From assembly GCA_030550175.1 (NCBI GenBank), contig JAUQPW010000012.1, positions 1 through 64,000 on the forward strand: a DNA stretch of 64,000 bases, read 5' to 3'. Below, in pieces: positions 36,018-45,670 of this stretch. The notes below the pieces were generated by a model. It made no database searches, was not told the origin of the DNA, and saw only the letters and a list, made by a program, of their open reading frames with translations. The stretch comes from a bacterium (GTDB taxonomy: Bacteria; Moduliflexota; Moduliflexia; Moduliflexales; JAUQPW01). Position 1 is the stretch's first letter. Each line of letters opens with the position of its first letter. The translations under genes and the position numbers were made by a program.

Positions 36018-37113
36018 ATGGAGTTGAAGTTAGAAGAACTTAGAGAGAAGTTTTCAAAACTGGTTGAAAAATTGACCTTTCTTCGGGACTGTCTTTGACA
36101 TTTCAGGGAAAGAACGGCAAATTGCTGAATTAGAGAAGAAAATGATCGAATCGGGTTTTTGGGATGATAATGAAAAAGCCCAAAAAGTGCTTCAAGAGCA
36201 CAAATCTTTACAGAAAACCTTAGATACCTGGAAGGAGTTGGTCCAACAGCGGGACGATTTAGAGGTCTTGTTGGAGTTGGCCGAAGAGGATACTTCGATT
36301 CTGCCTGAAATTGAGGAGCGACTAAAGACGTTGGCCCGAGAGTTATCGGCCATAGAATTCCAGCAAATGTTCAGTGGAGAACATGACAAAAGTAATGCCA
36401 TTCTATCCATTAATTCCGGGGCCGGGGGTACGGAATCTCAAGACTGGGCACAGATGCTGATGCGAATGTATCTGCGCTGGTGTGAGCGAAAGGGATTTGA
36501 AGCAAAAATTGTAGATATCTTACCCGGTGAAGAAGCCGGAATCAAGAATGCAACCATCACAGTTAATGGAGAATATGCCTATGGATATCTCAAGTCCGAG
36601 AGTGGGGTCCATCGTCTCATTCGCCTCTCTCCCTTTGATGCCAATCATCGCAGACATACTTCCTTTGCGTCTGTATTTGTGTTTCCTGAGATAGATGAAA
36701 CCATTAACTTAGATATCAGGGAAGAAGATCTTCGCATAGACACGTACCGATCCAGTGGAGCGGGGGGACAGCATGTAAATGTGACAGATTCCGCGGTTCG
36801 CATTACGCATCTTCCAACGGGCATCGTGGTCCAATGTCAGAATGAAAGATCCCAGCATAGAAATCGAGAGATGGCCATGAAAATTTTAAAGGCCCGTCTA
36901 TATGAAATGTATGAACAAGAACGAAAAGAAGAACTGGAAAAGATTCAAGGTGAAAAGAAAAAAATTGCCTGGGGAAGCCAGATTCGCTCCTATGTGCTTC
37001 ATCCTTACCAACTGGTAAAGGACCATCGAACTAATCTGGAAACAAGCAATGTGCAAGGGGTCCTGGATGGGGAAATCGATGAGTTTATTAAGGCTTATTT
37101 ATTGAACAATTAG
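36018..37113 (+). CDS. prfB: Peptide chain release factor 2 with programmed +1 frameshift
   Basis: Release factor 2, terminating at UGA and UAA. It is encoded in two frames: 26 codons from ATG 36018 end at CTT (36093-36095), followed by in-frame TGA (36096-36098). A +1 shift to GAC (36097-36099) joins the 338-codon second part, total 364 residues, the normal RF2 length. CTT-TGA-C is the classic autoregulatory slippery site; the upstream CTTCGGGAC may be a weak SD-like stimulator. SPF (RLSPFD) identifies RF2, and the GGQ loop (SGAGGQHVN) is intact. Confidence 0.95.
36090..36099 (+). promoter_or_regulatory. prfB programmed frameshift site
   Basis: CTT TGA C context at 36093-36099. When RF2 is scarce the ribosome slips +1 at CTT and reads GAC, so RF2 controls its own synthesis. 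Confidence 0.92.
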
Positions 37114-37175
37114 CAATGAATCATGAACAATGAAGAAATCGGCTAATGGATCATTGGACATTGGTCATTGTTTTT
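37102..37175. repeat. Heptad-word inverted repeat
   Basis: caatgaa-tcatgaa-caatgaa on the left, tcattgg-acattgg-tcattg on the right. It spans the prfB-lysS junction and ends 4 bases before the lysS ATG. Confidence 0.7.
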
Positions 37176-37179
37176 GAAA

Positions 37180-38658
37180 ATGTCTGAAGTTAGCGATCAG
37201 ATTTTACAACGGCGGAAAAAGCTAGAAGAGTTAAGAGCAGCGGGAATTAATCCCTATGTAAATAAATTTACTATCTCCCATTCGGTTTCTCAGATTGTCC
37301 AGAGTTATGGAAATCTCTCCGGAAGTGAATTGGAGTCCATTCCAGAGATTATCACTGCCGGGCGGATCATGTCTTTACGAATACATGGAAAGAATACCTT
37401 TGCCCATATCCGAAGTGGAGAGGCTCAGATCCAGATCTATGTTCGTACCGACAGGATAGGTCCAGAAGCCTATGAGCGTTTTACTACCTTCGATATCGGA
37501 GATTTTATTGGGGTTCGGGGAACCCTTTTTCGTACCAAAACCGGAGAATTGACCAGTTTGGTTTCGGAAGTGAAACTTCTTTCTAAATCCCTTCGTCCCC
37601 TTCCCGAGAAGTGGCATGGATTGAGAGATGTAGAGTTAAGATATCGGCAACGGTATGTGGATTTAATTGCCAATCCAGAAGTCCGGGAAATTTTTAAAAA
37701 ACGAACTGCGACTATTCAAGCCTTACGAACCTTTCTGAATGAGAGAGGATTCCTGGAAGTAGAAACCCCCATGATGCACCCCATTGCCGGAGGGGCCGCG
37801 GCCCGGCCTTTTGTAACCCATCATAATGCTCTAAACATGGATCTTTATCTCCGTATTGCACCGGAACTCTATTTAAAACGGTTGGTCGTAGGAGGTTTTG
37901 AGAGGGTTTACGAAATCAACCGCAACTTTCGTAACGAAGGTATTTCTACCGAACATAACCCTGAGTTTACCATGTTGGAGTTTTATATGGCCTATGCAGA
38001 CTATCGAGATCTCATGAAATTTTCAGAGGAGATGTTGAACTATGTAGCGGAAAAGGTTTTAGGTTCTAATCAGTTGGTTTATCAGGGTCAATCGATTAAC
38101 CTCACTCCCCCATGGACTGTGTTACCCCTTAAAGAAGCCATCGTTCAACATGATGATGGCATCTCAATCCAAGATTTAGAAAATGAAGAAAAAATAAAAG
38201 AGATTGCCCAAAAATTAGGTATTCCCACAACAAAGATGACCCCGGCCAAACTTTTACTGAAAATATTTGATGTGGTCGTACAGCCCAGGTTGATTCAACC
38301 AACCTTTATTATCGATTTTCCTATAGAGGTTTCACCTTTATCCAAGGCTAAAGAAGATAACCCGGAAGTCGCGGAGCGGTTTGAGTTATTCATTGCGGGG
38401 AAAGAAGTGGCCAATGCATTTACCGAACTGAATGACCCTATTGATCAGCGGGAACGGTTTGAGCGGCAGGTTCGAGAGAGAGAGGCCGGAGATGAGGAAG
38501 CCCATCGAATGGATGAAGATTATCTCCGAGCCCTTGAATATGGAATGCCCCCAACCGCCGGAGAAGGTGTGGGGGTTGATCGTCTGGTCATGTTACTGAC
38601 CAATTCTAGTTCTATCCGGGAGGTTATTCTCTTCCCCTTGCTAAAGCAGGAAACCTGA
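37180..38658 (+). CDS. lysS: Lysyl-tRNA synthetase, class II
   Basis: About 492 residues. N-terminal OB-fold anticodon domain (AGRIMSLRIHGKNTFAHIR), then class II motifs: motif 2 (FERVYEINRNFRNEGISTEHNPEFTML) and motif 3 (GEGVGVDRLVMLLTNS), with HPIAGGAAARPF. ATG 37180 (MSEVSDQIL) is preferred over TTG 37168, which lies in the word repeat. The prfB-lysS pairing is common in bacteria. Confidence 0.96.
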   Translation: MSEVSDQILQRRKKLEELRAAGINPYVNKFTISHSVSQIVQSYGNLSGSELESIPEIITAGRIMSLRIHGKNTFAHIRSGEAQIQIYVRTDRIGPEAYERFTTFDIGDFIGVRGTLFRTKTGELTSLVSEVKLLSKSLRPLPEKWHGLRDVELRYRQRYVDLIANPEVREIFKKRTATIQALRTFLNERGFLEVETPMMHPIAGGAAARPFVTHHNALNMDLYLRIAPELYLKRLVVGGFERVYEINRNFRNEGISTEHNPEFTMLEFYMAYADYRDLMKFSEEMLNYVAEKVLGSNQLVYQGQSINLTPPWTVLPLKEAIVQHDDGISIQDLENEEKIKEIAQKLGIPTTKMTPAKLLLKIFDVVVQPRLIQPTFIIDFPIEVSPLSKAKEDNPEVAERFELFIAGKEVANAFTELNDPIDQRERFERQVREREAGDEEAHRMDEDYLRALEYGMPPTAGEGVGVDRLVMLLTNSSSIREVILFPLLKQET

Positions 38659-38679
38659 TCCACCATCATCCCTTATCCG

Positions 38680-40065
38680 TTGTTACACATCGGGCAAGGG
38701 ATAAGAGGTGGCAAACAGCGAATCTTGGACAATCAGCAACAAATTATCAACACCAGACCTCGAGAAAAACTAGAAAAATACAAAAAATCCAGGAAAAGAA
38801 AAATCCTGGCAGGTTCTTATGAACTATTCATCGGGATCCGCTATTTAAAAGCCAAGCGGAAGCAAATGTTTATTTCCCTGACCAGCATCATTTCCATTGG
38901 TGGCGTTATGCTGGGTGTCATGGCATTGATTATCGTTCTGGCAGTCATGACGGGGTTTGAGGACGATTTGAGAAATAAGATCCTGGGGACTAACTCCCAT
39001 GCGGTGATTCTCAAGCGAAACAACACCGGAATGGAAAACTACGCAGAGGTTATCGAGAAAGTAAAAACGGTACCGGATGTTAAGGCCGCCGCTCCTTTTA
39101 TTTTCAGCCAGGTTATGATCAATTCTGATACCAATGTAGCCGGTGTGGTCATTCGAGGGATAGATCCGGATTCTGAATCCGGAGTGACCGATCTGGCTAA
39201 AAATATGATAGAAGGCTCTCTGGGTCTGTTAAAGGAGCAGTTTGATAATCCAGAATCTGAAACAGGACCTAAAAGGGATGCTATTATCATCGGTCTTGAA
39301 CTGGCCAGGTTATTAGGTGTAATTGTAGGAGACGATGTTACCGTGGTTTCTCCGACCGGAACCCAACTCCCCTCAGGGCCCGTTCCTAAGTTAAAAAAAT
39401 TTCGTGTGGTTGGGATTTTTTACTCAGGAATGTTCGAGTATGATTCAAGTTTGGTTTATATTTCCTTGACAGCCGCTCAAAGGTTTTTTAATATGAGAAA
39501 TTCTGTAACTGGTGTGGAAGTTAAAGTCAGTGATATCTATGAAGCTCCTCGTATTGCGGATCAAATTCAGGAGGTTCTGGGAGCTGGATATTTGGTCCGG
39601 GATTGGGCTGAAATGAATCGGAACCTTTTCTCGGCCCTTAAATTAGAGAAAATCGCCATGTTCATTATCCTGGTTTTGATCGTTCTGGTGGCAGCGTTTA
39701 ACATAGCCAGTACTCTCATTATGATGGTTATGGAAAAAAATAAAGATATTGCTATCTTAAAATCCATGGGAGCTACTTCGAAGAGTGTTATGAAAATTTT
39801 TGTAACAGAAGGACTTACCATCGGACTCGTTGGGACGCTCCTGGGATGCGTTTTTGGTTTTCTGATCTGTTGGATAGCAGATACCTATAAACTGATTAAA
39901 TTACAAGGGGATGTTTATTACCTGGATCATCTTCCTTTTAAGATGACTGGGTTGGATTTTGTTTTGGTAGCTACCATGTCGATTTTGATTTGTCTTTTAG
40001 CAACGGTTTATCCAGCCTGGCAGGCTTCAAAATTAGATCCGGTAGTAGCCCTGAGATACGAATGA
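38680..40065 (+). CDS. lolC: Lipoprotein-releasing system permease (LolC/E)
   Basis: About 400-460 residues. The inner-membrane permease extracts mature lipoproteins for the Lol pathway. Typical N-terminus SYELFIGIRYLKAKRKQMFI and first helix (ISIGGVMLGVMALIIVLAVM), then a large periplasmic MacB-like domain and an FtsX domain with three helices (IASTLIMMVMEKNKDIAIL). The start is uncertain: the frame opens at TTG 38680, but homology begins near 38811 and no standard start is close to it. One gene serves as both LolC and LolE. lolD follows. Confidence 0.9.
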   Translation: MLHIGQGIRGGKQRILDNQQQIINTRPREKLEKYKKSRKRKILAGSYELFIGIRYLKAKRKQMFISLTSIISIGGVMLGVMALIIVLAVMTGFEDDLRNKILGTNSHAVILKRNNTGMENYAEVIEKVKTVPDVKAAAPFIFSQVMINSDTNVAGVVIRGIDPDSESGVTDLAKNMIEGSLGLLKEQFDNPESETGPKRDAIIIGLELARLLGVIVGDDVTVVSPTGTQLPSGPVPKLKKFRVVGIFYSGMFEYDSSLVYISLTAAQRFFNMRNSVTGVEVKVSDIYEAPRIADQIQEVLGAGYLVRDWAEMNRNLFSALKLEKIAMFIILVLIVLVAAFNIASTLIMMVMEKNKDIAILKSMGATSKSVMKIFVTEGLTIGLVGTLLGCVFGFLICWIADTYKLIKLQGDVYYLDHLPFKMTGLDFVLVATMSILICLLATVYPAWQASKLDPVVALRYE

Positions 40066-40070
40066 GAAGA

Positions 40071-40166
40071 GTTTCTCCTAAAGGCGCAAAGGTCGTCAGG
40101 TCTTTTATTGTTTTCTTTGTACTGGCTTTAACAGATTCAAGGCGGACTTTGTGCCTTCGCGAGAAA
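40071..40166. repeat. Inverted repeat between lolC and lolD
   Basis: tttctcctaaaggcgcaaag on the left pairs imperfectly with actttgtgccttcgcgagaa on the right. Confidence 0.6.
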
Positions 40167-40173
40167 AAAGTAG

Positions 40174-40851
40174 TTGAATACGATTATAGTTGAAACCAGA
40201 AACTTACATAAATCCTTTGAAACGGGATCTGAGATCCTGCATGTCCTGAAGGGCGTAGATCTAAAAATAACCCAGGGAGAGATGGTGGCCATTGTAGGTA
40301 ACTCAGGAGCTGGGAAAAGTACTCTGCTCCATATTTTAGGGGCTTTAGACCGACCCACTTCCGGAGAGGTTCTTTATCGAGGATTCGATATTTTTAGCCT
40401 CTCCGAGGAGCAGCTGGCTGAGTTCCGGAATAAAAATATCGGATTTGTATTTCAGTTTCATCATCTGTTACCCGAATTTAATACGCTGGAAAATGTCATG
40501 ATGCCCTTACTCATTCGCGGAACTGCCCCTGATCTCGCAGCCGAAAAAGCTTTTAAACTTCTATCGGAAGTGGGTTTGGAAGATAGGCTGGAGCATAAAC
40601 CGGGGGAACTTTCCGGAGGAGAACAACAAAGAGTGGCTATAGCCAGAGCTATCGTTACCGAACCTATGATCGTTTTAGCCGATGAACCCACTGGAAACTT
40701 AGACATGAAAACGGCATCTTTGGTTGGGGAACTCCTTAAATATTTAAACGAAGAGAAAGGGATCTCCTTTGTTATCGTAACGCACAATGAAAAGTTAGCT
40801 AAACTGGCTCAAAGGGTTATTAAACTTATTGATGGAACCATAGGAAACTAG
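40174..40851 (+). CDS. lolD: Lipoprotein-releasing system ATPase
   Basis: 225-residue ABC ATPase powering LolC/E. Walker A GNSGAGKST, Q-loop FVFQFHHLLPEF, signature LSGGEQQRVAIARA, Walker B VLADEPTGNLD and switch His (VTHNEKL) are all intact. The FQFHHLLPEF segment is typical of LolD. TTG start (MNTIIVETRN). It lies 108 bp after lolC, with an inverted repeat between. Confidence 0.94.
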   Translation: MNTIIVETRNLHKSFETGSEILHVLKGVDLKITQGEMVAIVGNSGAGKSTLLHILGALDRPTSGEVLYRGFDIFSLSEEQLAEFRNKNIGFVFQFHHLLPEFNTLENVMMPLLIRGTAPDLAAEKAFKLLSEVGLEDRLEHKPGELSGGEQQRVAIARAIVTEPMIVLADEPTGNLDMKTASLVGELLKYLNEEKGISFVIVTHNEKLAKLAQRVIKLIDGTIGN

Positions 40852-40916
40852 AAGCTAAGGGATAAAATATTTTAATTTTAGACCCCCAACTTCGGGCCTC
40901 TAATCCTTTAAAGAAA

Positions 40917-41420
40917 ATGTTATGTGAAAATTGCCAGAAAAATCTGGCCAGTTTATTTATTAAAACCTTTCTGGAGGAAGAGGTTGAAGAAATTAAATTA
41001 TGTTATGGATGTGCTAAAGAGATCGGTTTATTGGAAGGCTACTTCTCTGAAGATTTTTCCTCTATCACACTATGGATGGTAGGGCTTCGGACTCCTTTAC
41101 AAGAGAACGTTGCTTCAAGAAGATGTCTCAATTGTGGATTATCTCTGGCTAAGTTTGTTGAGGCCCAGAAATTCGGATGTAGTGAATGCTATACCATATT
41201 TGCAGAATATCTGGATGATTTGTTTCTAAAGCTTCAGGGTACTACTCAGCACGTAGAGGAGGATTTACTTGTTTTCAAAGCAGAAGATACCTTGATTTCA
41301 TCCCAGTTAGCACGATTATATAAGAAACTTAAGGAAGCCGTCAAAGGCGAAAATTATGAAGAAGCCGCTAAGCTGAGGGATAAGATTTTAAGTTTAAAGA
41401 ACACAACCAGATCATCGTAA
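40917..41420 (+). CDS. mcsA: McsA-like zinc-binding UvrB/UvrC motif protein
   Basis: 167 residues. Four Cys pairs (C3/C6, C29/C32, C70/C73, C88/C91) can bind two zinc ions. The C-terminal UVR motif (about 130-163, YKKLKEAVKGENYEEAAKLR) is typical. In Bacillus, McsA activates the protein-arginine kinase McsB, and the next gene here is mcsB, so the assignment is strong. ctsR and clpC, the usual Firmicute neighbours, are absent. Confidence 0.9.
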   Translation: MLCENCQKNLASLFIKTFLEEEVEEIKLCYGCAKEIGLLEGYFSEDFSSITLWMVGLRTPLQENVASRRCLNCGLSLAKFVEAQKFGCSECYTIFAEYLDDLFLKLQGTTQHVEEDLLVFKAEDTLISSQLARLYKKLKEAVKGENYEEAAKLRDKILSLKNTTRSS

Positions 41421-41453
41421 GTAAGAACTTTAGTTGTTTCTATAACAACTAAA

Positions 41454-42542
41454 ATGAGGAGCACAAAGAGGCACCTTTTGCAAACCAATCGTTATTCTTC
41501 CATTATTCAAGAATTCGAGACCTGGATTAAGGAGTCGGCTCCTAAATCTAAATATGTAGTCAGCTCTCGAGTGCGATTAGCTCGAAACCTATCTCTATAT
41601 CCTTTTCCTCAAGTAGCCCATCGGAAAGATCTAAAAAAAGTAGCCGAGCTTATCCTTGAAGCTATTCATCAGAGCCGGACGCTGAGGAATTACGTAATTT
41701 TCCCAATGGAACATCTCTCAGAAGTGGATCGCCAGCTTCTAAGGGAGAAATATCTCGTCAGTTTTCAACAATCCCGAGGAGAAGAAGCCAGGTGGGCAGT
41801 TATTACAAAGGATGATTTAACCTCTTTGATGATTAATGAGGAAGATCATCTTCGCCTTCAAAATATCCAGTACGGCTTCCAATTGAGAGCAAGCTGGCAG
41901 AGAGTTAAGACCATTGATTTGGAACTCCAAAGCCTTCTGGACTTTGCTTATGATGAAAAATGGGGATTTCTGACCGCCTGTCCTACTAATACGGGAACCG
42001 GAATGCGGGCTTCTGTTATGATGTTCCTACCAGGACTCATGCTTTCCCGTAAGATCAAAAAAGTTCTCAAGGAATTAACGGATTCCGGTTTTGCAGTCCG
42101 AGGAACTTATGGAGAAGGTAGTGAGGCCAGGGGATATCTCTTTCAGATTTCAAACCAGGTTACTTTAGGTCGAACAGAAAGTGAAATCCTAAAGACCCTT
42201 GAAAAAACCTGTCAAGTCATAGCTATGAGGGAAAAATTCGCTCGTCAATATCTTCTGGAAAAATCCGGGAGGGAGTTGGAGACTAAAATTATCCTGGCCG
42301 TCCGAGACCTGAAAGAGCGTAAAAAACTGAGTTTAAGCGAAAGCCTCCATGCTTTATCCCTTGTCCGTTTAGGGATTTGCTTAAAAATGATAACGGGAGT
42401 TTCCTTATCCACCATTGACGAGCTTTTCATTCTTGTACAGCCTGCCCATATTATCACTTATAAGCTTTTTAAGAAAAAACAAAGTTCAGAGGTTGCTCGT
42501 GCAGATTTGATTCGTCAGTATCTCATGGCCTGTAGCACTTAA
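41454..42542 (+). CDS. mcsB: Protein-arginine kinase McsB
   Basis: 362-residue ATP:guanido phosphotransferase-fold kinase that phosphorylates arginine in proteins and, in Firmicutes, marks them for ClpCP. Nucleotide-binding SSRVRLARNL, MINEEDHLRLQ loop, catalytic ACPTNTGTG with Cys176, and RGTYGEGSEARGYLFQISN are conserved. It follows mcsA by 33 bp. Its position between lolD and bamA is unusual and suggests arginine phosphorylation linked to envelope stress, which is inference. Confidence 0.93.
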   Translation: MRSTKRHLLQTNRYSSIIQEFETWIKESAPKSKYVVSSRVRLARNLSLYPFPQVAHRKDLKKVAELILEAIHQSRTLRNYVIFPMEHLSEVDRQLLREKYLVSFQQSRGEEARWAVITKDDLTSLMINEEDHLRLQNIQYGFQLRASWQRVKTIDLELQSLLDFAYDEKWGFLTACPTNTGTGMRASVMMFLPGLMLSRKIKKVLKELTDSGFAVRGTYGEGSEARGYLFQISNQVTLGRTESEILKTLEKTCQVIAMREKFARQYLLEKSGRELETKIILAVRDLKERKKLSLSESLHALSLVRLGICLKMITGVSLSTIDELFILVQPAHIITYKLFKKKQSSEVARADLIRQYLMACST

Positions 42543-42548
42543 AGAACA

Positions 42549-42619
42549 ATGAGAGAGGAGAAGAACGGGAGAGAAGAAGTTGTTTTTCCATTCTCCTACC
42601 TTCCTGTCCCCTCTCTCAG
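42549..42619. repeat. Word-repeat inverted repeat
   Basis: gagagaggagaagaacgggag on the left is complementary to ctcctaccttcctgtcccct on the right. Lies between mcsB and bamA. Confidence 0.6.
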
Positions 42620-42637
42620 AGATAATCCCACCGAATC

Positions 42638-44947
42638 ATGACGAGAAAGTTGGTTTTACTGAGCCTTATAAGTTTTCTATATTTTTTTTATTCCGCACCC
42701 TACAGTGGCGGTGCTGAACAACCTGTGGTAAAAAAAATTTTGATCACCGGGAATACCACCGTCGAAGAAGATACCATACGTCATAACCTGACAACTCAAG
42801 TAGATAGTCCCTACAATCCGGATCAGATAACCCGGGATATTCAGAAGATTTACGATATTGGGCTATTTAGCGATGTGGTCGTGGATGTAGAACCCGTTGA
42901 AGGAGGGGTTCAGGTTACCTTCAAGGTAACCGAAAGACCTACGATTGGGACGGTAGAGATTAGAGGAAATGAAGAGGTAAAAAAAGAAGATCTCAAAGAT
43001 GCTTTGGTGGTGAGTCCCCATGCCATTTTTGATCCGCTTAAATTAAGGGATAGTGTTCAAAAACTGAGGGATATTTATCGCAAAAAAGGATATTACAACG
43101 TGGAGATCAATCCCATTGTTAAACCAGATCCTAAGGATCCTGAAGAGAAGGTAAATATCACCTTTCAAATCCAAGAAGGCAAGAAACTAAGAGTCGAAAA
43201 GGTTTCCTTTGAGGGAAACAAAGCTTTCTCCGACAAGCAATTAATCAGTCAGCTGGGGACGAAACCCCATGGTTTTTTATCTTTTCTTACAGGGTCCGGA
43301 AAGTTCGATGAGGAGGTACTGAAAACAGACCTGGATCGGATCGTAGCCTTTTATGCTGATTATGGATATATCGATGCCCGGGTGGTAGATTACAAATTAG
43401 ATTTTCGGAATAACAAAGAAAAGCTTTTTATAAAGATCTTCGTGGATGAGGGGGAACAATTCAAAGTAGGGAAGGTAGAGATTAAAGGGAACACGGTTTT
43501 TTCTGAGCAAGAAATCCGGGAGAAAATGAAAGCCAAAGAAGGGGATATCTTTAGTCGTTCGGTTATCCGAAAGGATATCACGGCTATTTCGGATCTTTAT
43601 GCACAAAAAGGATATGTAACCCCTATCTCCGGGGATACCAAAGGAAAGCTTCAGATTACCCCTTTAACCTCTGTAGATCGAACTCAGAAGGTTGTTAATT
43701 TGACTTTGGATATTAAAGAGGGTGTTCCTCATACTGTGGGACGGATCACCATTGTTGGGAACCGAACAACGCGAGATTATGTCATCCGAAGAGAACTTCG
43801 GCTTAAAGAAGGAGAACCTTTTGACAGTGTCAAACTTAAGCGAAGCCGACAGCGCGTCATTAATTTGGGATTTTTTGATGAAGCCAAGTTTGATGTCAGT
43901 GAAGGGGAAGAAGAAGATACTGTTAATCTCAATATCTACGTTAAAGAGCGGTCTACGGGATCTTTTACAGTGGGTGGGGGCTTTAGTTCTCTGGACAAGT
44001 TGGTTGCTTCCTTTGGTTTAAGTCAAAGTAATCTTTTTGGTTTAGCCCATCAAGTTAATTTTTCGGCAACCGTCGGTGGAAAATCCCAAAGATTTAATTT
44101 AAATTATACCGTCCCCCGGTTTTTGAACTCACTGTTCGTCACAGGAGTGGATGCTTTTAGCCTGAGAAGGGAGTATGATAACTTCACTTCAGATGAGCGG
44201 GGAGGAGGCCTTCGAATAGGGCGACCCTTGACCGAATATATCAGTGGAACGCTTCGCTATAAGTATGAGAGGGTGGATATTTCCGATGTGGCTCCCAATG
44301 CATCCTCTATCCTTTTAAGCTCACAAGGTGTTATCAGAACCAGTTCTCTGGCTTTTAATACGGTTCGTAACTCTATTAACAATATCCTGAATCCTACCAA
44401 GGGAGGGAGATTAAGCGGAACCTTTGAGATAGCCGGGGGAATTTTACAAGGGGACAGTGACTTCTATAAATTTATTACCGATAACAGCTGGTATTTCCCC
44501 GTATTTTCCCCGGATATAGCGCTACATCTCAGAGGAGAATTTGGTTTCGTAAACCCCTACGGGAACGATAAGGAAGTTCCCATTTTTGAGCGCTTCTTTG
44601 GAGGTGGCGCTAACGATGTGCGAGGATATAGAGAAAGATCTATCGGACCCAAGGATCAAAACGGCGATGTAATAGGTGGAAATGAAAAAATCCTTCTCTC
44701 TACCGAATTGATTGTCCCTATTATCAAAGGTTTAAAGGGGGTTCTGTTCTTTGACGCGGGAAGTACTTTCGGTTCTGATTTAGAAAATGTGACCGATGAG
44801 AATTTTGATTTACGGGCAGGAACAGGACTGGGGATAAGATTTTTTAGTCCCTTGGGACCGATTAGTCTAGACTGGGGGTACAAAGTAAACCGCAGGTCCG
44901 GTGAATCTCCCAGCGAAGTTCATTTTGGTGTTGGAAGAACATTTTGA
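42638..44947 (+). CDS. bamA: Outer-membrane protein assembly factor BamA
   Basis: 769-residue Omp85 protein that inserts beta-barrels into the outer membrane. Signal peptide (MTRKLVLLSLISFLYFFYSA). Five POTRA domains begin near residues 30, 102, 184, 274 and 364 (ILITGNTTVE, VEIRGNEEV, VSFEGNKAF, VEIKGNTVF, ITIVGNRTT). A 16-strand barrel follows (from about 445), with the lid-loop motif FGGGANDVRGYRERSIGP (VRGY) and a C-terminal Phe. Full length. skp follows. Confidence 0.96.
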   Translation: MTRKLVLLSLISFLYFFYSAPYSGGAEQPVVKKILITGNTTVEEDTIRHNLTTQVDSPYNPDQITRDIQKIYDIGLFSDVVVDVEPVEGGVQVTFKVTERPTIGTVEIRGNEEVKKEDLKDALVVSPHAIFDPLKLRDSVQKLRDIYRKKGYYNVEINPIVKPDPKDPEEKVNITFQIQEGKKLRVEKVSFEGNKAFSDKQLISQLGTKPHGFLSFLTGSGKFDEEVLKTDLDRIVAFYADYGYIDARVVDYKLDFRNNKEKLFIKIFVDEGEQFKVGKVEIKGNTVFSEQEIREKMKAKEGDIFSRSVIRKDITAISDLYAQKGYVTPISGDTKGKLQITPLTSVDRTQKVVNLTLDIKEGVPHTVGRITIVGNRTTRDYVIRRELRLKEGEPFDSVKLKRSRQRVINLGFFDEAKFDVSEGEEEDTVNLNIYVKERSTGSFTVGGGFSSLDKLVASFGLSQSNLFGLAHQVNFSATVGGKSQRFNLNYTVPRFLNSLFVTGVDAFSLRREYDNFTSDERGGGLRIGRPLTEYISGTLRYKYERVDISDVAPNASSILLSSQGVIRTSSLAFNTVRNSINNILNPTKGGRLSGTFEIAGGILQGDSDFYKFITDNSWYFPVFSPDIALHLRGEFGFVNPYGNDKEVPIFERFFGGGANDVRGYRERSIGPKDQNGDVIGGNEKILLSTELIVPIIKGLKGVLFFDAGSTFGSDLENVTDENFDLRAGTGLGIRFFSPLGPISLDWGYKVNRRSGESPSEVHFGVGRTF

Positions 44948-44950
44948 TAC

Positions 44951-45046
44951 CTGTGGCCCGTTGTCCGTGGTCCGTAATGGATTGTCTGGCTTCAGCTAGC
45001 ATAAACAGACAAAAATAACGGACCACAGACAATAGACCACGGACAA
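44951..45046. repeat. Heptad-word inverted repeat
   Basis: cccgttgtccgtggtccg on the left faces cggaccacagacaatagacc on the right. Between bamA and skp. Confidence 0.7.
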
Positions 45047-45053
45047 ATGGATA

Positions 45054-45587
45054 ATGATAAGACCCTTATTTTTTAGTCTGGTTTTAACTTTACTTATTAG
45101 CTCGACCGGTATAGCTCAAACATCGGTAAAGCTCGGTTATGTGGATTTACAGAGAGTCTTGGACGAATCCATAGAAGGGAAACGTGTTAAAGATGAGATC
45201 AGTAAGGAGTTCGAAGGGAAGAAGAAAGAACTTGAGAAGATGCAAGCAGACTTGAATAACCTTAAAGAGGATTACAAAAAGAGTTATAACCTCCTCAAGC
45301 CTGAGGCCAGAAAAGAAAAAGAGGACCTGATTGAAAGCAAGGAAAAAGAGCTTAAAAGAGCGATTTCAGATTTTCGAGAAGACATTAAAAAGAAAGAACA
45401 GTCTTTCAGTGATCAAATCATCAAAGAAATTGTGGAGATTGTGAAAAAACTTGGAGAAAAGCAAGGTTACACCTTGATTTTAGAAAAAAATTTTAGTTCC
45501 ATTATTTATGGCGCTCAAAATGCGGACCTCACCAACGCCGTTCTTCAGGAATATAATCAAAGCAAGCAACAAACCACGAAAAGGTAG
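45054..45587 (+). CDS. skp: OmpH/Skp-family periplasmic chaperone
   Basis: 177 residues. Signal peptide (MIRPLFFSLVLTLLISSTGIAQ), then the Skp start KLGYVDLQRVLDESIEGKR, a long charged coiled-coil arm (about 40-125) and a closing strand region (YTLILEKNFSSIIYG). Skp holds unfolded outer-membrane proteins and passes them to BamA, whose gene is directly upstream. Confidence 0.92.
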   Translation: MIRPLFFSLVLTLLISSTGIAQTSVKLGYVDLQRVLDESIEGKRVKDEISKEFEGKKKELEKMQADLNNLKEDYKKSYNLLKPEARKEKEDLIESKEKELKRAISDFREDIKKKEQSFSDQIIKEIVEIVKKLGEKQGYTLILEKNFSSIIYGAQNADLTNAVLQEYNQSKQQTTKR

Positions 45588-45599
45588 AAGAAAAACCAT

Positions 45600-45668
45600 A
45601 GGACGTAAAGCGTAAAACGTAATGCATAATTTATTAGATTAGGTATTACGTTTTAGGCATTACGTACT
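45600..45668. repeat. Heptad-word inverted repeat
   Basis: acgtaaagcgtaaaacgtaa on the left, attacgttttaggcattac on the right. It ends 3 bases before the lpxD ATG. Confidence 0.7.
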
Positions 45669-45670
45669 CG

